Shown: positions 1 through 6,858, counted from the first letter of the stretch. The stretch is 10,294 nucleotides of DNA from an uncultured Eubacterium sp. (GCA_910580075.1 CAJTVR010000128.1:1-10294), one strand, 5' to 3'. Made by a program: numbers and translations. The notes: generated by a model from the letters alone, not told the origin.

Positions 1-48
1 TTTGATAGTATAGGTTGTTCAACTTTTCCTGTCCACATTTATATACTA
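1..48. other. Foreign junction sequence cutting off the intron RT
   Basis: Reading on the minus strand, the reverse transcriptase frame is family-like up to Phe-Leu-Gly-Trp-Cys and then meets TAG at 48-46. The bases beyond it (45 to 1) continue in frame as residues that do not resemble the segment that normally follows in group II intron reverse transcriptases. The stretch also holds a 7-bp inverted repeat, TAGTATA at 6-12 and TATACTA at 42-48. The simplest reading is that another element or a deletion joined the intron here, perhaps the end of an insertion sequence. I cannot name a family, and a plain nonsense mutation followed by decay is not excluded. Confidence 0.35.
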
Positions 49-993
49 ACACCAGCCAAGAAATTTAAAATTTCGGATTGCAGATACACTCACTGTCCGG
101 CTTTTCTCACGGTTCACCGTTAGTTTCAGCTTTTCTTCCAGATATCTGCTACTGCTTTCCAAAAGCCTTCCGGATGCCCTCCTGCTTTTTGCCGGCAGAA
201 CAATGTCGTCTGCGTAACGGATACACGGCACACCTCTTCTTAAAAACTCTTTGTCGAACTCATCCAGATAGATATTTGCCAGCAATGGTGACAGATTTCC
301 TCCCCGGGGAGAACCTTCCTCCGTTTCCATGACTACTCCATTCTCCATCACTCCACTTTTCAGATACCTCTTAATCAGCTGGATTACCCTCTCGTCTTTG
401 ATTTCACATCTCAACAGATTCAGTAGCCGTTCATGGTTCAGAGTATCGAAATACTTCGACAGATCCAAAGATACTGCAAAGGTATATCCCTGTTCTGCGT
501 ATTCCTTCACTTTCTGGATCGCCTGCTTTGCATCCCTGCCCGGGCGATAACCATAGCTCCCTTCCGCAAACAGCGGCTCATAGATTGGCGTCAGCTGTTG
601 TGTGATTGCCTGTTGCAGGGTTCGGTCAATGACAGTTGGTATGCCAAGCTTCCGCACACCACCATCCGGCTTCAGGATTTCCACTCTCCTTACCGGAGAA
701 GGAGTATATTTCCCACGGTATATACGGTTCACAGACTCCTTCTGGTTTTCCCTAAAATAAGTGAGCGCTTCTTCTATGGCCATCCCATCGATTCCCGGCG
801 CTCCCTTGTTTGCCTTCACTCTCTTGAAAGCTCTGTTTAAGTTATCCTTATCCAGTATCTTCTCCAAAAGTTCCGGCTGTGCACTGTTCCGTTCCTTCCG
901 TATCCGGTTGAAGGAACGATGCGCTCTCACATATCTTTCATGTTCTGCACTATCCTTTTGCAAGCAGCTTTCTTTCCTGTTTTCTGCACCCAT
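46..993 (-). pseudogene. ltrA: Group II intron reverse transcriptase/maturase, C-terminally truncated
   Basis: This is the intron-encoded protein that in intact form helps fold and splice the intron RNA and copies it into DNA at new sites. The 315 residues show the N-terminal RT0/RT1 region (KANKGAPGIDG, 60-70), RT2 (about 107-132), the YGYRPGRDAKQAI block (147-159), motif A in VSLDLSKYFDTLNH with catalytic D177, GSPRGGNLSPLLANIYL (227-243), and the YADD catalytic motif at 260-263. It stops at FKFLGWC, the start of RT7, so the end of the palm, the thumb/maturase (X) domain and anything C-terminal are absent. Full-length class C proteins are around 400 residues or more. R230 sits where SPQGG is usual, and P267 follows YADDIVL where a bulky hydrophobic residue is usual, which may reflect decay. 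Start at 993 is supported by AAAGGAGGAGG just upstream. Confidence 0.9.
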
Positions 994-1439
994 GTGTTCC
1001 CTCCTCCTTTCCCGGCTGTACTAAGAACTCCTATTGATTCGGTCCTTCATCTCTCGATTACTGCGACCTCTGCTGGCTTCTGCACGTTCAGCACCGCCTT
1101 GTCTCCCTGTACGGTGGTTACTCCTTTCGGAGCGTTCCATGCAGACCTCCCCGGGTACCACACGCTTCTTTCTCTCCATCCATCCGCCACATCTACCATA
1201 CATGATTCCGTGTAGTTACCGGGCTTCAACTTGTTAGGCAGTCTTACCCTCATGCATAGCCTCTTATGTGGTTTCTGTTCGTCAGGCCACAGATTTGCCC
1301 ATGGGTTAGTATGTCCCCCACATCCGGCTTCCTTCAGATTCCACCTCACGATGGACACCCTTGCCTTCGGCTATATCCTTCCCACTACCGGGTGGATTCC
1401 GGACTTGCACCGGTTAGAAACGTGCGCCGCCGGGCGCAC
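994..1439 (-). ncRNA. Group II intron RNA, domains I-III
   Basis: This stretch of about 446 nt holds the catalytic scaffold upstream of the intron ORF. It is recognised by the GTGCG 5' end at 1439 and by several blocks matching the known IIC intron sequence. Open frames in this stretch (minus strand 1047-1358 and 1021-1203, and the plus-strand frames) are by-products of the structured RNA, not genes. The domain IV entry region carries the strong ribosome binding site of the reverse transcriptase. Exact domain limits were not folded and are approximate. Confidence 0.88.
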
Positions 1440-1443
1440 CCAT

Positions 1444-1476
1444 AAAAAAATGGGGACGTCTTTGTCCCCATTTTTT
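1444..1476 (-). terminator. Intrinsic terminator of the Ca2+ ATPase gene
   Basis: The plus strand shows TGGGGAC (1451-1457) pairing perfectly with GTCCCCA (1464-1470) around a 6-nt loop. It is flanked by an A7 tract (1444-1450) and a T6 tract (1471-1476) that extend the stem and give U-runs in both directions. It lies about 45 nt past the ATPase stop codon, so it should end that transcript, and it may act bidirectionally. It is also the insertion target of the group IIC intron that starts at 1439. Confidence 0.9.
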
Positions 1477-1519
1477 AAATTTAATTTTACTTTCTGATTT
1501 TCAGACGTTTTTTACAACA

Positions 1520-4183
1520 TTACTCTTTCCCGCTTCCAGTAACCGCCTTGCGCAGTATATCTACCGGAATCATCGTCGCACCCAGAATCACAACCGTAAT
1601 CCATCCGGCGATTCCAAACGGTACACAGCTGAACATATTTCCAATCCATGTAAACAGCGGGAACGGAATCAGCGCTGCATTCACGATTAAAGCCTGAACA
1701 AATATAATGGTGAAAAATACTTTCAAAAATCCGGTATTCTGGTCCATTCCTTTAAAAATGCCATAAGCATCATCCCTGACATTAAATCCGTTAAACAGCG
1801 CGCTTATAATAAACAGCACAAAATAACCTGTCAGATGCTGTTCCTGCGTTTCAAAAAGATCTGTAAAAAACGGAAGTTTCAGATACAGGAAGCTGACAGC
1901 CGTAAGCCATGCACCCATCGTTAAAATCTGTGTCATCATTTTTTTGCTTACAATGCTTTCATCTCTTCTGCGCGGCTTTTCGGTCATATATTTTTCCAGC
2001 GCAGGTTCATTGCCTAGCATAATTGCGCCAAGACTGTCCATTACAAGGTTTACGAATAGCAGATGCGTAACTTTTAACGGTTCTTCCACCCCGAAAAACG
2101 GCGCTATAGCGCTGACAACGACCGCCGCTACATTGATGACCAGCTGGAACTTGCAGAATTTTAAAATGTTATGGTAAATCGTCCGCCCATACCAGATCGC
2201 ATCTTTAATAGATTTGAAATTATCATCCAGTATAACAATCTTGCCAGCTTCTTTTGCCGCTTCTGTACCGCTTCCCATTGCAAAGCCGACGTCTGCACGT
2301 TTTAAAGCAGGAGAATCGTTCACACCGTCTCCGGTCATTCCGACTACCAGGTTCATTTCCTGGCAGAGGCGTACCATTCTGGATTTGTCTGTAGGCAGCG
2401 CCCTGGCAATAACACGGATATCCGGTATTATTTTCTTTACTTCTTCATCTGACATTTCATTCAGCTGCGCGGAAGAAATCGCTTTGTCATCCCCGCCTTT
2501 TAAAAGCCCCGCATCTTTTGCGATAGCAACTGCTGTTTCCAGACGGTCTCCGGTAATCATAACAACCTGAATACCGGCATCCTTTACCATTTTGATTGCA
2601 TCTCTTGCTTCCGGCCTGACATCATCGCGGATGCCGGCTAAACCAATCAGCACAATATCATCATTGACTGTATTTTCCACTAACGGTTTTTCCGAATAGC
2701 CAAATGCAAGGACACGCATTGCTTTGGAAGCCAGCGCATCTATTTTTTCATTTAATGCTGCTTTGTCAATTTCTTTTATATTTCCATCTGCATCAACAAA
2801 TCTGGCTGCCTGTGCCAGCAGTTTTTCCGGAGCACCTTTATAAAAGGTTTTTCCAAGATTTTCAATTCTGGCCTGGCTGAATTTGTTTGCCGAATTAAAT
2901 CCCTGGCTCTGCGTAACCGTATAATTCTGGTTTGCATTTGCCGCATTAAACGCTTCTTCTCCCATAAATTTCATCAGCGCCTGGTCTGTGGCATTGCCGC
3001 CGATGACATGGTGGTCTGCATCAAATAATGACTGGGTGTTTTTTCCGATCGCAAGATCTAACAGTTCCTTCACTGCAGCGTGGCTGCCAAGATCTGGTAT
3101 CGGAATCGAAACGCCGTCTGCCGTAAAGAAATCCACAACTTCCAGCATACCTTTTGTAATCGTGCCCGTCTTATCGCTAAACAGAATGTTTAAGGAACCA
3201 GCCGTTTCAATACCTTCTGCTTTCCTTACCAGTACGTTATGGTCTAACATCCTGCTTGTGTTCTGCATAAGCACCAGGGAAATCATTAACGGAAGCCCCT
3301 CCGGCACAGCGCAGACGATAATTACCACTGCCAGCGAGACAGCCTGGACAATATCCTGGATAATATCCTGAATGCTATTAGCAAAATATGCGTTTACACC
3401 GCCAGCCGATACAATAAAATAAGCAAAATACAGCACAGAAATCACAATTGCGCCGATATAGCCAAACGTCGAAATCTGTTTAGCCAGTTTAGCCAGCTTG
3501 ACTTTGAGCGGAGAATCCGGCTCGTCTTCCTGCATTTCTTCTGCCATGCGGCCCATCATCGTCTTTAAGCCGACTTTTCTGACATCCAGAACACCTTCTC
3601 CGTCAAATACAACCGCACCGCGAAACAGGGAATGCGCATCTACAAAGGTATCGCCTGTAATATCATCCGGCAGCTGAAATCCTTCCTCTGCCGCTGTCTT
3701 TTTACATTCCTCTGCTTCTCCGTTTAATGCAGAATTGTCTACCCGGAGTGCACCTGAGATAAGAATACCGTCAGCCGGAATCTTGTTTCCGGACTGCAGC
3801 AGTACTTTATCGCCTGTTACGACATCATCTACATCAATCACCGTCACCACACCGTTACGGTATACTTTACATTCATCCTTTTTCGTGCTGTCTTTTAATT
3901 CTCTGTATTTTGTATCGCTTGACACTCCTGTTTTTGCTGACACAAAAGCTACAATGAGCACCGCCACAATCGTGCCAAGCGGCTCATAAATTTCTGCATA
4001 GCCAAAGAAAAACATTACAATCATAAGAGCTGCAATTGCTAAAAGCACTCTTATCATCGGATCGCTGAATGTCTCTTTAAACTCTTCCCAGAATGTTGTC
4101 GGCTCCGAATCCGGAATTTCATTCGATCCATACTTTTGTCTGGACTCTTCTGCCTCTTTATCTGTCAGCCCGTTAAATTTCAT
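1520..4183 (-). CDS. PMCA-type (P2B) Ca2+-translocating P-type ATPase
   Basis: This membrane pump uses ATP to move Ca2+ out of the cytoplasm through a phospho-aspartate cycle. The 887 residues show the full P2 architecture: N-terminal cation-ATPase region (1-40), M1-M2 (about 43-82), A domain (about 100-220), M3-M4 (about 238-306) with PEGLP at 294-298, phosphorylation site D337 in DKTGT, N domain with KGAPE at 449-453, TGD at 544-546, the TGDGVNDSPAL hinge (617-627), then M5-M10. The ion site fits P2B rather than P2A: N684 in M5 where SERCA has Glu, and N712/D716 in M6 (NLVMD), with E295 in M4. The A-domain loop that is normally TGES reads N154-G155-E156-A157, keeping the key Glu but losing Thr and Ser. 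Start at 4183 has TGGAGGA at 4194-4200, about 10 nt upstream. It follows three Ca2+-binding terD genes on the same strand, which supports a Ca2+ role. Mn2+ as substrate is possible but less supported. Confidence 0.93.
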   Translation of the reverse strand: MKFNGLTDKEAEESRQKYGSNEIPDSEPTTFWEEFKETFSDPMIRVLLAIAALMIVMFFFGYAEIYEPLGTIVAVLIVAFVSAKTGVSSDTKYRELKDSTKKDECKVYRNGVVTVIDVDDVVTGDKVLLQSGNKIPADGILISGALRVDNSALNGEAEECKKTAAEEGFQLPDDITGDTFVDAHSLFRGAVVFDGEGVLDVRKVGLKTMMGRMAEEMQEDEPDSPLKVKLAKLAKQISTFGYIGAIVISVLYFAYFIVSAGGVNAYFANSIQDIIQDIVQAVSLAVVIIVCAVPEGLPLMISLVLMQNTSRMLDHNVLVRKAEGIETAGSLNILFSDKTGTITKGMLEVVDFFTADGVSIPIPDLGSHAAVKELLDLAIGKNTQSLFDADHHVIGGNATDQALMKFMGEEAFNAANANQNYTVTQSQGFNSANKFSQARIENLGKTFYKGAPEKLLAQAARFVDADGNIKEIDKAALNEKIDALASKAMRVLAFGYSEKPLVENTVNDDIVLIGLAGIRDDVRPEARDAIKMVKDAGIQVVMITGDRLETAVAIAKDAGLLKGGDDKAISSAQLNEMSDEEVKKIIPDIRVIARALPTDKSRMVRLCQEMNLVVGMTGDGVNDSPALKRADVGFAMGSGTEAAKEAGKIVILDDNFKSIKDAIWYGRTIYHNILKFCKFQLVINVAAVVVSAIAPFFGVEEPLKVTHLLFVNLVMDSLGAIMLGNEPALEKYMTEKPRRRDESIVSKKMMTQILTMGAWLTAVSFLYLKLPFFTDLFETQEQHLTGYFVLFIISALFNGFNVRDDAYGIFKGMDQNTGFLKVFFTIIFVQALIVNAALIPFPLFTWIGNMFSCVPFGIAGWITVVILGATMIPVDILRKAVTGSGKE

Positions 4184-4545
4184 AAGTAATCTGTCCTCCA
4201 GTTATTTTCCTATAACAGATCATGCCGCACCGCAGTCCGCCGTTTTATGAAACGGCGGTTTCCTGCAGAACCGTTAAAAACCAGTACAAAGCCCTGCGGC
4301 CGCATGCCTGTCATAATCTTGTTTCCTGTCTGCGCATAATGCAGCGTTTCTGCAGTCTGAATTCCCTCTTTTTTAAACCTAATTCTACTCGTTAAATTTA
4401 AAATTTCTTTTTTCTTCATACATACGTGCAGTTACAAAGCTGAATTTCTTCTATATTTTAATTTTCACTTCTCATTATGCCTGCTATATATTCTGCCCTA
4501 AAAATATGATTTTATACAGTATTTCCTCTGCTTATGCCTGCAGCA
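4184..4545 (-). other. Structured spacer/leader upstream of the ATPase, no confident gene
   Basis: This 362-nt gap between the third terD and the ATPase holds a perfect 9-bp hairpin (4237-4245 with 4250-4258, loop TATG), a smaller hairpin (4340-4344 with 4350-4354) and a 10-bp palindrome TGCGGCCGCA at 4295-4304. On the minus strand the big hairpin is not followed by a U-run, so it is not a standard terminator for the ter genes. A 10-bp direct repeat TTATGCCTGC occurs at 4475-4484 and 4532-4541. A 69-codon minus-strand frame (4419-4210) has no recognisable ribosome binding site and contains these dyads, so I do not call it. A weak TATAAA box lies at 4511-4516 (minus) without a good -35. The stretch may be a regulatory leader. 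I looked for the conserved core of the yybP-ykoY Mn2+ riboswitch and did not see it. Confidence 0.5.
4237..4258 (-). promoter_or_regulatory. Perfect 9-bp hairpin in the ATPase leader
   Basis: CCGCCGTTT (4237-4245) pairs fully with AAACGGCGG (4250-4258) across a TATG loop. The arm ends about 54 nt before the ATPase start codon. On the minus strand it is followed by ACTGCGG, not a U-run. It could stabilise the mRNA, protect an end after processing of a ter-ATPase transcript, or form part of a larger regulatory fold. Only the stem itself is seen; the role is inferred. Confidence 0.5.
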
Positions 4546-5136
4546 TTATACATATCGGTTTGCAAGCTCTCCAAGACCCGGGTCATTGGTTCCCTGGCCG
4601 GCTGCGCTGAATTTCCACTCACCGTTATGACGGTAAATCTCACCAAAAATCATAGCCGTCATGCCGGAATAATCGTCTGTAAGGCTGTATTGTAACATTT
4701 CTTTGTTATCTCTCTGGTCTACAAGGCGGATAAACGCATTATTGATCATTCCAAAATGCTGCCTGCGCTGCACAGCCTGGTAAATATTCACCACAATTAC
4801 AATACGGTCATATTCTGCCGGAATTTTCGAAAGATCTATTAAAATCTGCTCGTCATCTCCGTCCCCGGCTCCAGTCAGGTTATCCCCTAAATGCTGTATC
4901 GCGCCTGTTCTGTGGGCGAGATTGCCAAAATAAACAATATCAGACTTATCACAAAGCCTGCCATTCCTTAACAGAAGGGCAGAAGCATCACAGTCAATCG
5001 GCTTTGGCTTTGGCGCGAAAAAACCGCCCCGTGCCTTTTGTGCTTCATCCCATCCAAGCCCCGCCATAATTTTAGACAGGCCCGCATTATCCTTTGTCAA
5101 ACTTACCTTCTGCCCTTTTTGCAAACTAACTGACAT
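4546..5136 (-). CDS. TerD-family Ca2+-binding stress protein (divergent, TerZ-like)
   Basis: This is a cytosolic TerD-domain protein of 196 residues. The family is tied to tellurite and general stress resistance and binds Ca2+ in acidic loops. Visible hallmarks are the N-terminal SLQKGQKVSLTK (4-15), GLGWD (26-30), the acidic strand PIDCDASALLL (46-56) in place of DLDAAAF, the long loop GDNLTGAGDGDDEQI (84-98), NNAFIRLVD (132-140) and GEIYRHNGEWKF (165-176). It differs from its two upstream paralogs by a Lys/Pro-rich insertion (about 36-46, ARGGFFAPKPK) and by a C-terminus lacking the GFQGGLAAL motif. It is the last of three tandem ter genes, only 30 bp after the previous stop, so it is surely co-transcribed. 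Start at 5136 has AAGGAGG upstream. The subfamily label (TerZ-like) is a judgement by eye. Confidence 0.9.
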   Translation of the reverse strand: MSVSLQKGQKVSLTKDNAGLSKIMAGLGWDEAQKARGGFFAPKPKPIDCDASALLLRNGRLCDKSDIVYFGNLAHRTGAIQHLGDNLTGAGDGDDEQILIDLSKIPAEYDRIVIVVNIYQAVQRRQHFGMINNAFIRLVDQRDNKEMLQYSLTDDYSGMTAMIFGEIYRHNGEWKFSAAGQGTNDPGLGELANRYV

Positions 5137-5166
5137 GAAATTCCTCCTTACATCTATCTTTTTTCA

Positions 5167-5748
5167 CTACTGCACATCTATGCCATAATTTGCGCACAGT
5201 GCCGCCAGGCCGCCCTGATAACCGCTTCCAATCGCATTAAACTTCCACTCGCTGCCATTTTTATACACTTCTCCAAATACAGCGGCCGTTTCAATCGAAA
5301 AATCTTCTCCCAGATCATACCGGAGCATCTCTTCACCTGTTTCTTCATTATAAATACGGATAAATGCGTTATTAATCTGGCCAAAATTCTGCCGTCTTTT
5401 TTCCGGTTCATAAATCGTAACTGTAAATGCAATTTTGGTAATATTTTCCGGCATCCTGGACAAATCCACTTTAATCTGTTCGTCGTCCCCGTCTCCGGCT
5501 CCAGTCAGATTATCTCCCATATGTTCTACACTGCCGGACGGATGCTTTAGATTTCCAAAGAAAACAAAGTCTTCCTGCCGGGATACTTTTCCTGTATCGG
5601 TCAGCATAAATGCTGCTGCATCCAGATCAAAATCTCCGCCTGTATCAAACTGATTTACATCCCATCCTAAGCCGACAACTACTTTTTTCAGGCCCGGGTT
5701 GCCTTTTGTAAGACTTACTTTCTGGCCTTTTTGTAAACTAACTGGCAT
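5167..5748 (-). CDS. terD: TerD-family Ca2+-binding stress protein
   Basis: This is the middle of three tandem TerD proteins, 193 residues, predicted soluble and cytosolic. It carries KGQKVSLTKGNPGL (7-20), GLGWD (26-30), DFDLDAAAFM (39-48), GDNLTGAGDGDDEQI (78-92), NNAFIRI (126-132), YDLGEDFSIETA (144-155) and EWKFNAIGSGYQGGLAALC (167-185). The acidic residues in the two Asp-rich segments are those that hold Ca2+ in studied TerD proteins. It is gapless against the upstream paralog and about 71 percent identical by my hand count (137 of 193), so a fairly recent duplication is likely. I chose the start at 5748 rather than an in-frame ATG at 5856, because AGGAGG lies at 5755-5760 and all three paralogs begin with M-(P/S)-(I/V)-x-L-x-KGQK. 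The 36 extra residues of the longer form look unlike the family. Confidence 0.95.
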   Translation of the reverse strand: MPVSLQKGQKVSLTKGNPGLKKVVVGLGWDVNQFDTGGDFDLDAAAFMLTDTGKVSRQEDFVFFGNLKHPSGSVEHMGDNLTGAGDGDDEQIKVDLSRMPENITKIAFTVTIYEPEKRRQNFGQINNAFIRIYNEETGEEMLRYDLGEDFSIETAAVFGEVYKNGSEWKFNAIGSGYQGGLAALCANYGIDVQ

Positions 5749-5754
5749 TTTTAA

Positions 5755-5760
5755 CCTCCT
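5755..5760 (-). promoter_or_regulatory. Shine-Dalgarno that fixes the start of the second terD
   Basis: Perfect AGGAGG on the minus strand, 6 nt before the ATG at 5748. It supports the 193-residue form over the 229-residue form starting at 5856, which has no such site. Confidence 0.85.
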
Positions 5761-5863
5761 ATTGCTGCTTTTATTCCTGAATCCTGCTTTCGGCCTGTCA
5801 ATTACTTCTTCCGGCCTGCCGCATATGCACAATCCCGCTTTGCTTTTAGCGTGCAAAACGCTG

Positions 5864-6445
5864 CTATGCTACTTCTATTCCATAATGTGCGCAAAGAGCC
5901 GCTAATCCACCCTGGAAACCGCTGCCAATTGCATTAAATTTCCACTCGCCGTTATGTCTGTACAGTTCTCCGACTACTACCGCCGTTTCTATAGAAAAGT
6001 CCTCGCCCAAATCATACCGAATTAATTCTGTGCCCGTCGCTTCATCTACAATCCGTATAAAAGCATTGGAAACCTGGCCAAAGTTCTGTCTTCTGACATC
6101 CGAATCATAAATCGTAACCGTAAAAGCTACTTTTTCGACATTTTGCGGAATTTTTGTCAAGTCTACTTCGATCTGCTCATCGTCACCGTCACCGGCTCCG
6201 GTCAGATTATCTCCCATATGTTTAATCGCGCCGCTTGGATGCTCTAAATTGCCATAAAATACAAACTCTTTTTCTGTAGGACATTTTCCATTTGTACCAG
6301 TCATAAATGCTGCAGCATCCAGATCAAAATCCGCGCCGGAATCAAACGCATTCACATCCCATCCCAGACCTACCATAATATTTTTCAGGCCCGGATTGCC
6401 TTTTGTCAGATCTACTTTCTGGCCTTTTGATAAATTAATCGGCAT
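5864..6445 (-). CDS. terD: TerD-family Ca2+-binding stress protein, first gene of the ter operon
   Basis: This 193-residue cytosolic TerD-domain protein is the promoter-proximal member of the triplet. It shows KGQKVDLTKGNPGL (7-20), GLGWD (26-30), ADFDLDAAAFM (38-48), GDNLTGAGDGDDEQI (78-92), SNAFIRI (126-132), YDLGEDFSIETA (144-155) and GEWKFNAIGSGFQGGLAAL (166-184). Both acidic Ca2+-binding segments are intact, and the length fits the family. The start at 6445 has AGGAGG about 8 nt upstream, and a strong promoter lies at 6498-6526. A 115-bp gap separates it from the second terD, larger than the 30-bp gap further down. That gap holds TTGACA on the minus strand but no convincing -10. In studied systems TerD proteins act with TerC membrane proteins; none is in this window. 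Confidence 0.95.
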   Translation of the reverse strand: MPINLSKGQKVDLTKGNPGLKNIMVGLGWDVNAFDSGADFDLDAAAFMTGTNGKCPTEKEFVFYGNLEHPSGAIKHMGDNLTGAGDGDDEQIEVDLTKIPQNVEKVAFTVTIYDSDVRRQNFGQVSNAFIRIVDEATGTELIRYDLGEDFSIETAVVVGELYRHNGEWKFNAIGSGFQGGLAALCAHYGIEVA

Positions 6446-6497
6446 AGCTGTTTCCTCCTATATCTTAAATATTTGTCACTGGAAAGTTCTGGTTTCT

Positions 6498-6526
6498 ATT
6501 TTATCACACTAAAGCGGGTATGTCAC
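6498..6526 (-). promoter_or_regulatory. Promoter of the ter operon
   Basis: On the minus strand there is GTGACA (6526-6521), a 17-bp spacer (6520-6504) and TAAAAT (6503-6498), each box one mismatch from consensus. It lies about 50 bp upstream of the first terD start and should give a 5' UTR of roughly 45 nt. An inverted repeat ATGTC-5-GACAT (6555-6569) and a second CCGGACA (6582-6588) lie just upstream of the -35 and are candidate operator sequence. Confidence 0.75.
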
Positions 6527-6554
6527 GAAGTATTTTCATATATAAGTATGGCAC

Positions 6555-6569
6555 ATGTCATCCGGACAT
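6555..6569. promoter_or_regulatory. Inverted repeat upstream of the ter promoter
   Basis: ATGTC (6555-6559) and GACAT (6565-6569) flank 5 nt, centred about 36 bp upstream of the ter -35 box. CCGGACA occurs within it (6562-6568) and again at 6582-6588. It could be a regulator binding site, but the arms are short and could arise by chance. Confidence 0.3.
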
Positions 6570-6621
6570 CGTGACAGTATACCGGACAGAAAAGCTAGTC
6601 TGACGCTGGAAACCGGGCTGC

Positions 6622-6812
6622 AAAAACTGCTATGCTGCTGAATTTGCGGCTGGAAGGGCTCCTATGGCTTATATATCTGGCTGGAAGGCTTTATGCTGCT
6701 TGCATTTCCGCTCAAAGGCTCCTATGCTGCTGAAAGGTCAGAAAACGGTTAATAAAACATCTATGTTCCTGAAAGACTGCTCTGTCTGCACAAGCGCTTT
6801 TCTATGCAATTT
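6622..6812. repeat. Degenerate helically spaced repeats in the divergent ter/kinase promoter region
   Basis: A TATGCTGCT-like core recurs with TATG at 6631, 6663, 6692, 6723, 6762 and 6803, spaced 32, 29, 31, 39 and 41 bp. The first four units also share flanking sequence such as GGCTGGAAGG or CTCAAAGG before the next GCTCCTATG. The copies are imperfect, so this is not a CRISPR array. The spacing is near three and then four DNA turns, as expected for repeated protein sites on one face. A related CTGCTATGCT occurs at about 5860-5869, by the stop of the first terD. The 62-codon plus-strand frame 6664-6852 is made of these repeats and has no ribosome binding site. Confidence 0.55.
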
Positions 6813-6829
6813 ACGCGAAAAAATTTATA

Positions 6830-6858
6830 ATGACACATCATTTTTTTTATGATACAAT
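6830..6858 (+). promoter_or_regulatory. Promoter of the hybrid kinase gene
   Basis: ATGACA (6830-6835), a 17-bp spacer containing a T8 run, and TACAAT (6853-6858) preceded by TGA, giving an extended -10. Both boxes are one mismatch from the sigma-A consensus. Transcription should start near 6865, leaving a 5' UTR of about 40 nt that contains the 6876-6890 palindrome and the ribosome binding site. Confidence 0.82.

Larger units (their letters stand above)
46..1439 (-). mobile_element. Group IIC intron, 5' part; 3' end missing
   Basis: Read on the minus strand, the element starts at 1439 with GTGCG, the group II 5' consensus. It continues with segments I recognise from the class IIC intron of Oceanobacillus iheyensis: a GCAAGGGTGTCC block followed by GGTGGAATCTGAAGGAAGC (about 1365-1330), and CCCGGGGAGGTCTG (about 1160-1147). 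These precede a domain IV reverse transcriptase ORF. The 5' exon ends in an intrinsic terminator stem-loop plus T-tract, the known target of class C introns. The reverse transcriptase is cut short at 46, and no domain V or VI is visible before the window ends, so the element is probably unable to splice from this locus as it stands. It lies in the same orientation as the upstream ATPase gene. Confidence 0.92.

Noticed and set aside
1021..1358. Minus-strand frames of 60 and 103 codons upstream of the intron RT
   Set aside because: They lie inside the intron RNA domains, whose sequence is explained by ribozyme structure.
1944..3989. Several plus-strand ORFs of 77-127 codons opposite the ATPase
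   Set aside because: They are antisense shadows of a strongly supported gene, without ribosome binding sites or recognisable domains.
4210..4419. 69-codon minus-strand ORF between the third terD and the ATPase
   Set aside because: No ribosome binding site, no recognisable family, and its body contains the hairpins of the spacer. The reading frame could still be real, but I cannot support it.
4184..4545. yybP-ykoY Mn2+ riboswitch before the ATPase
   Set aside because: The family fits such a switch, but I could not find its conserved loop sequences by eye.
5773..5801. Internal promoter between the first and second terD
   Set aside because: TTGACA is present on the minus strand at 5801-5796, but the box 17 bp downstream is AGGAAT, too poor to call.
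5749..5856. 36-residue N-terminal extension of the second TerD
   Set aside because: The AGGAGG at 5755-5760 and alignment with both paralogs place the start at 5748.
6622..6812. CRISPR array
   Set aside because: The repeat copies are only loosely alike and very short, with no uniform spacers and no cas genes nearby.
6664..6852. 62-codon plus-strand ORF upstream of the kinase
   Set aside because: It is built from the degenerate repeats, lacks a ribosome binding site and overlaps the kinase promoter.
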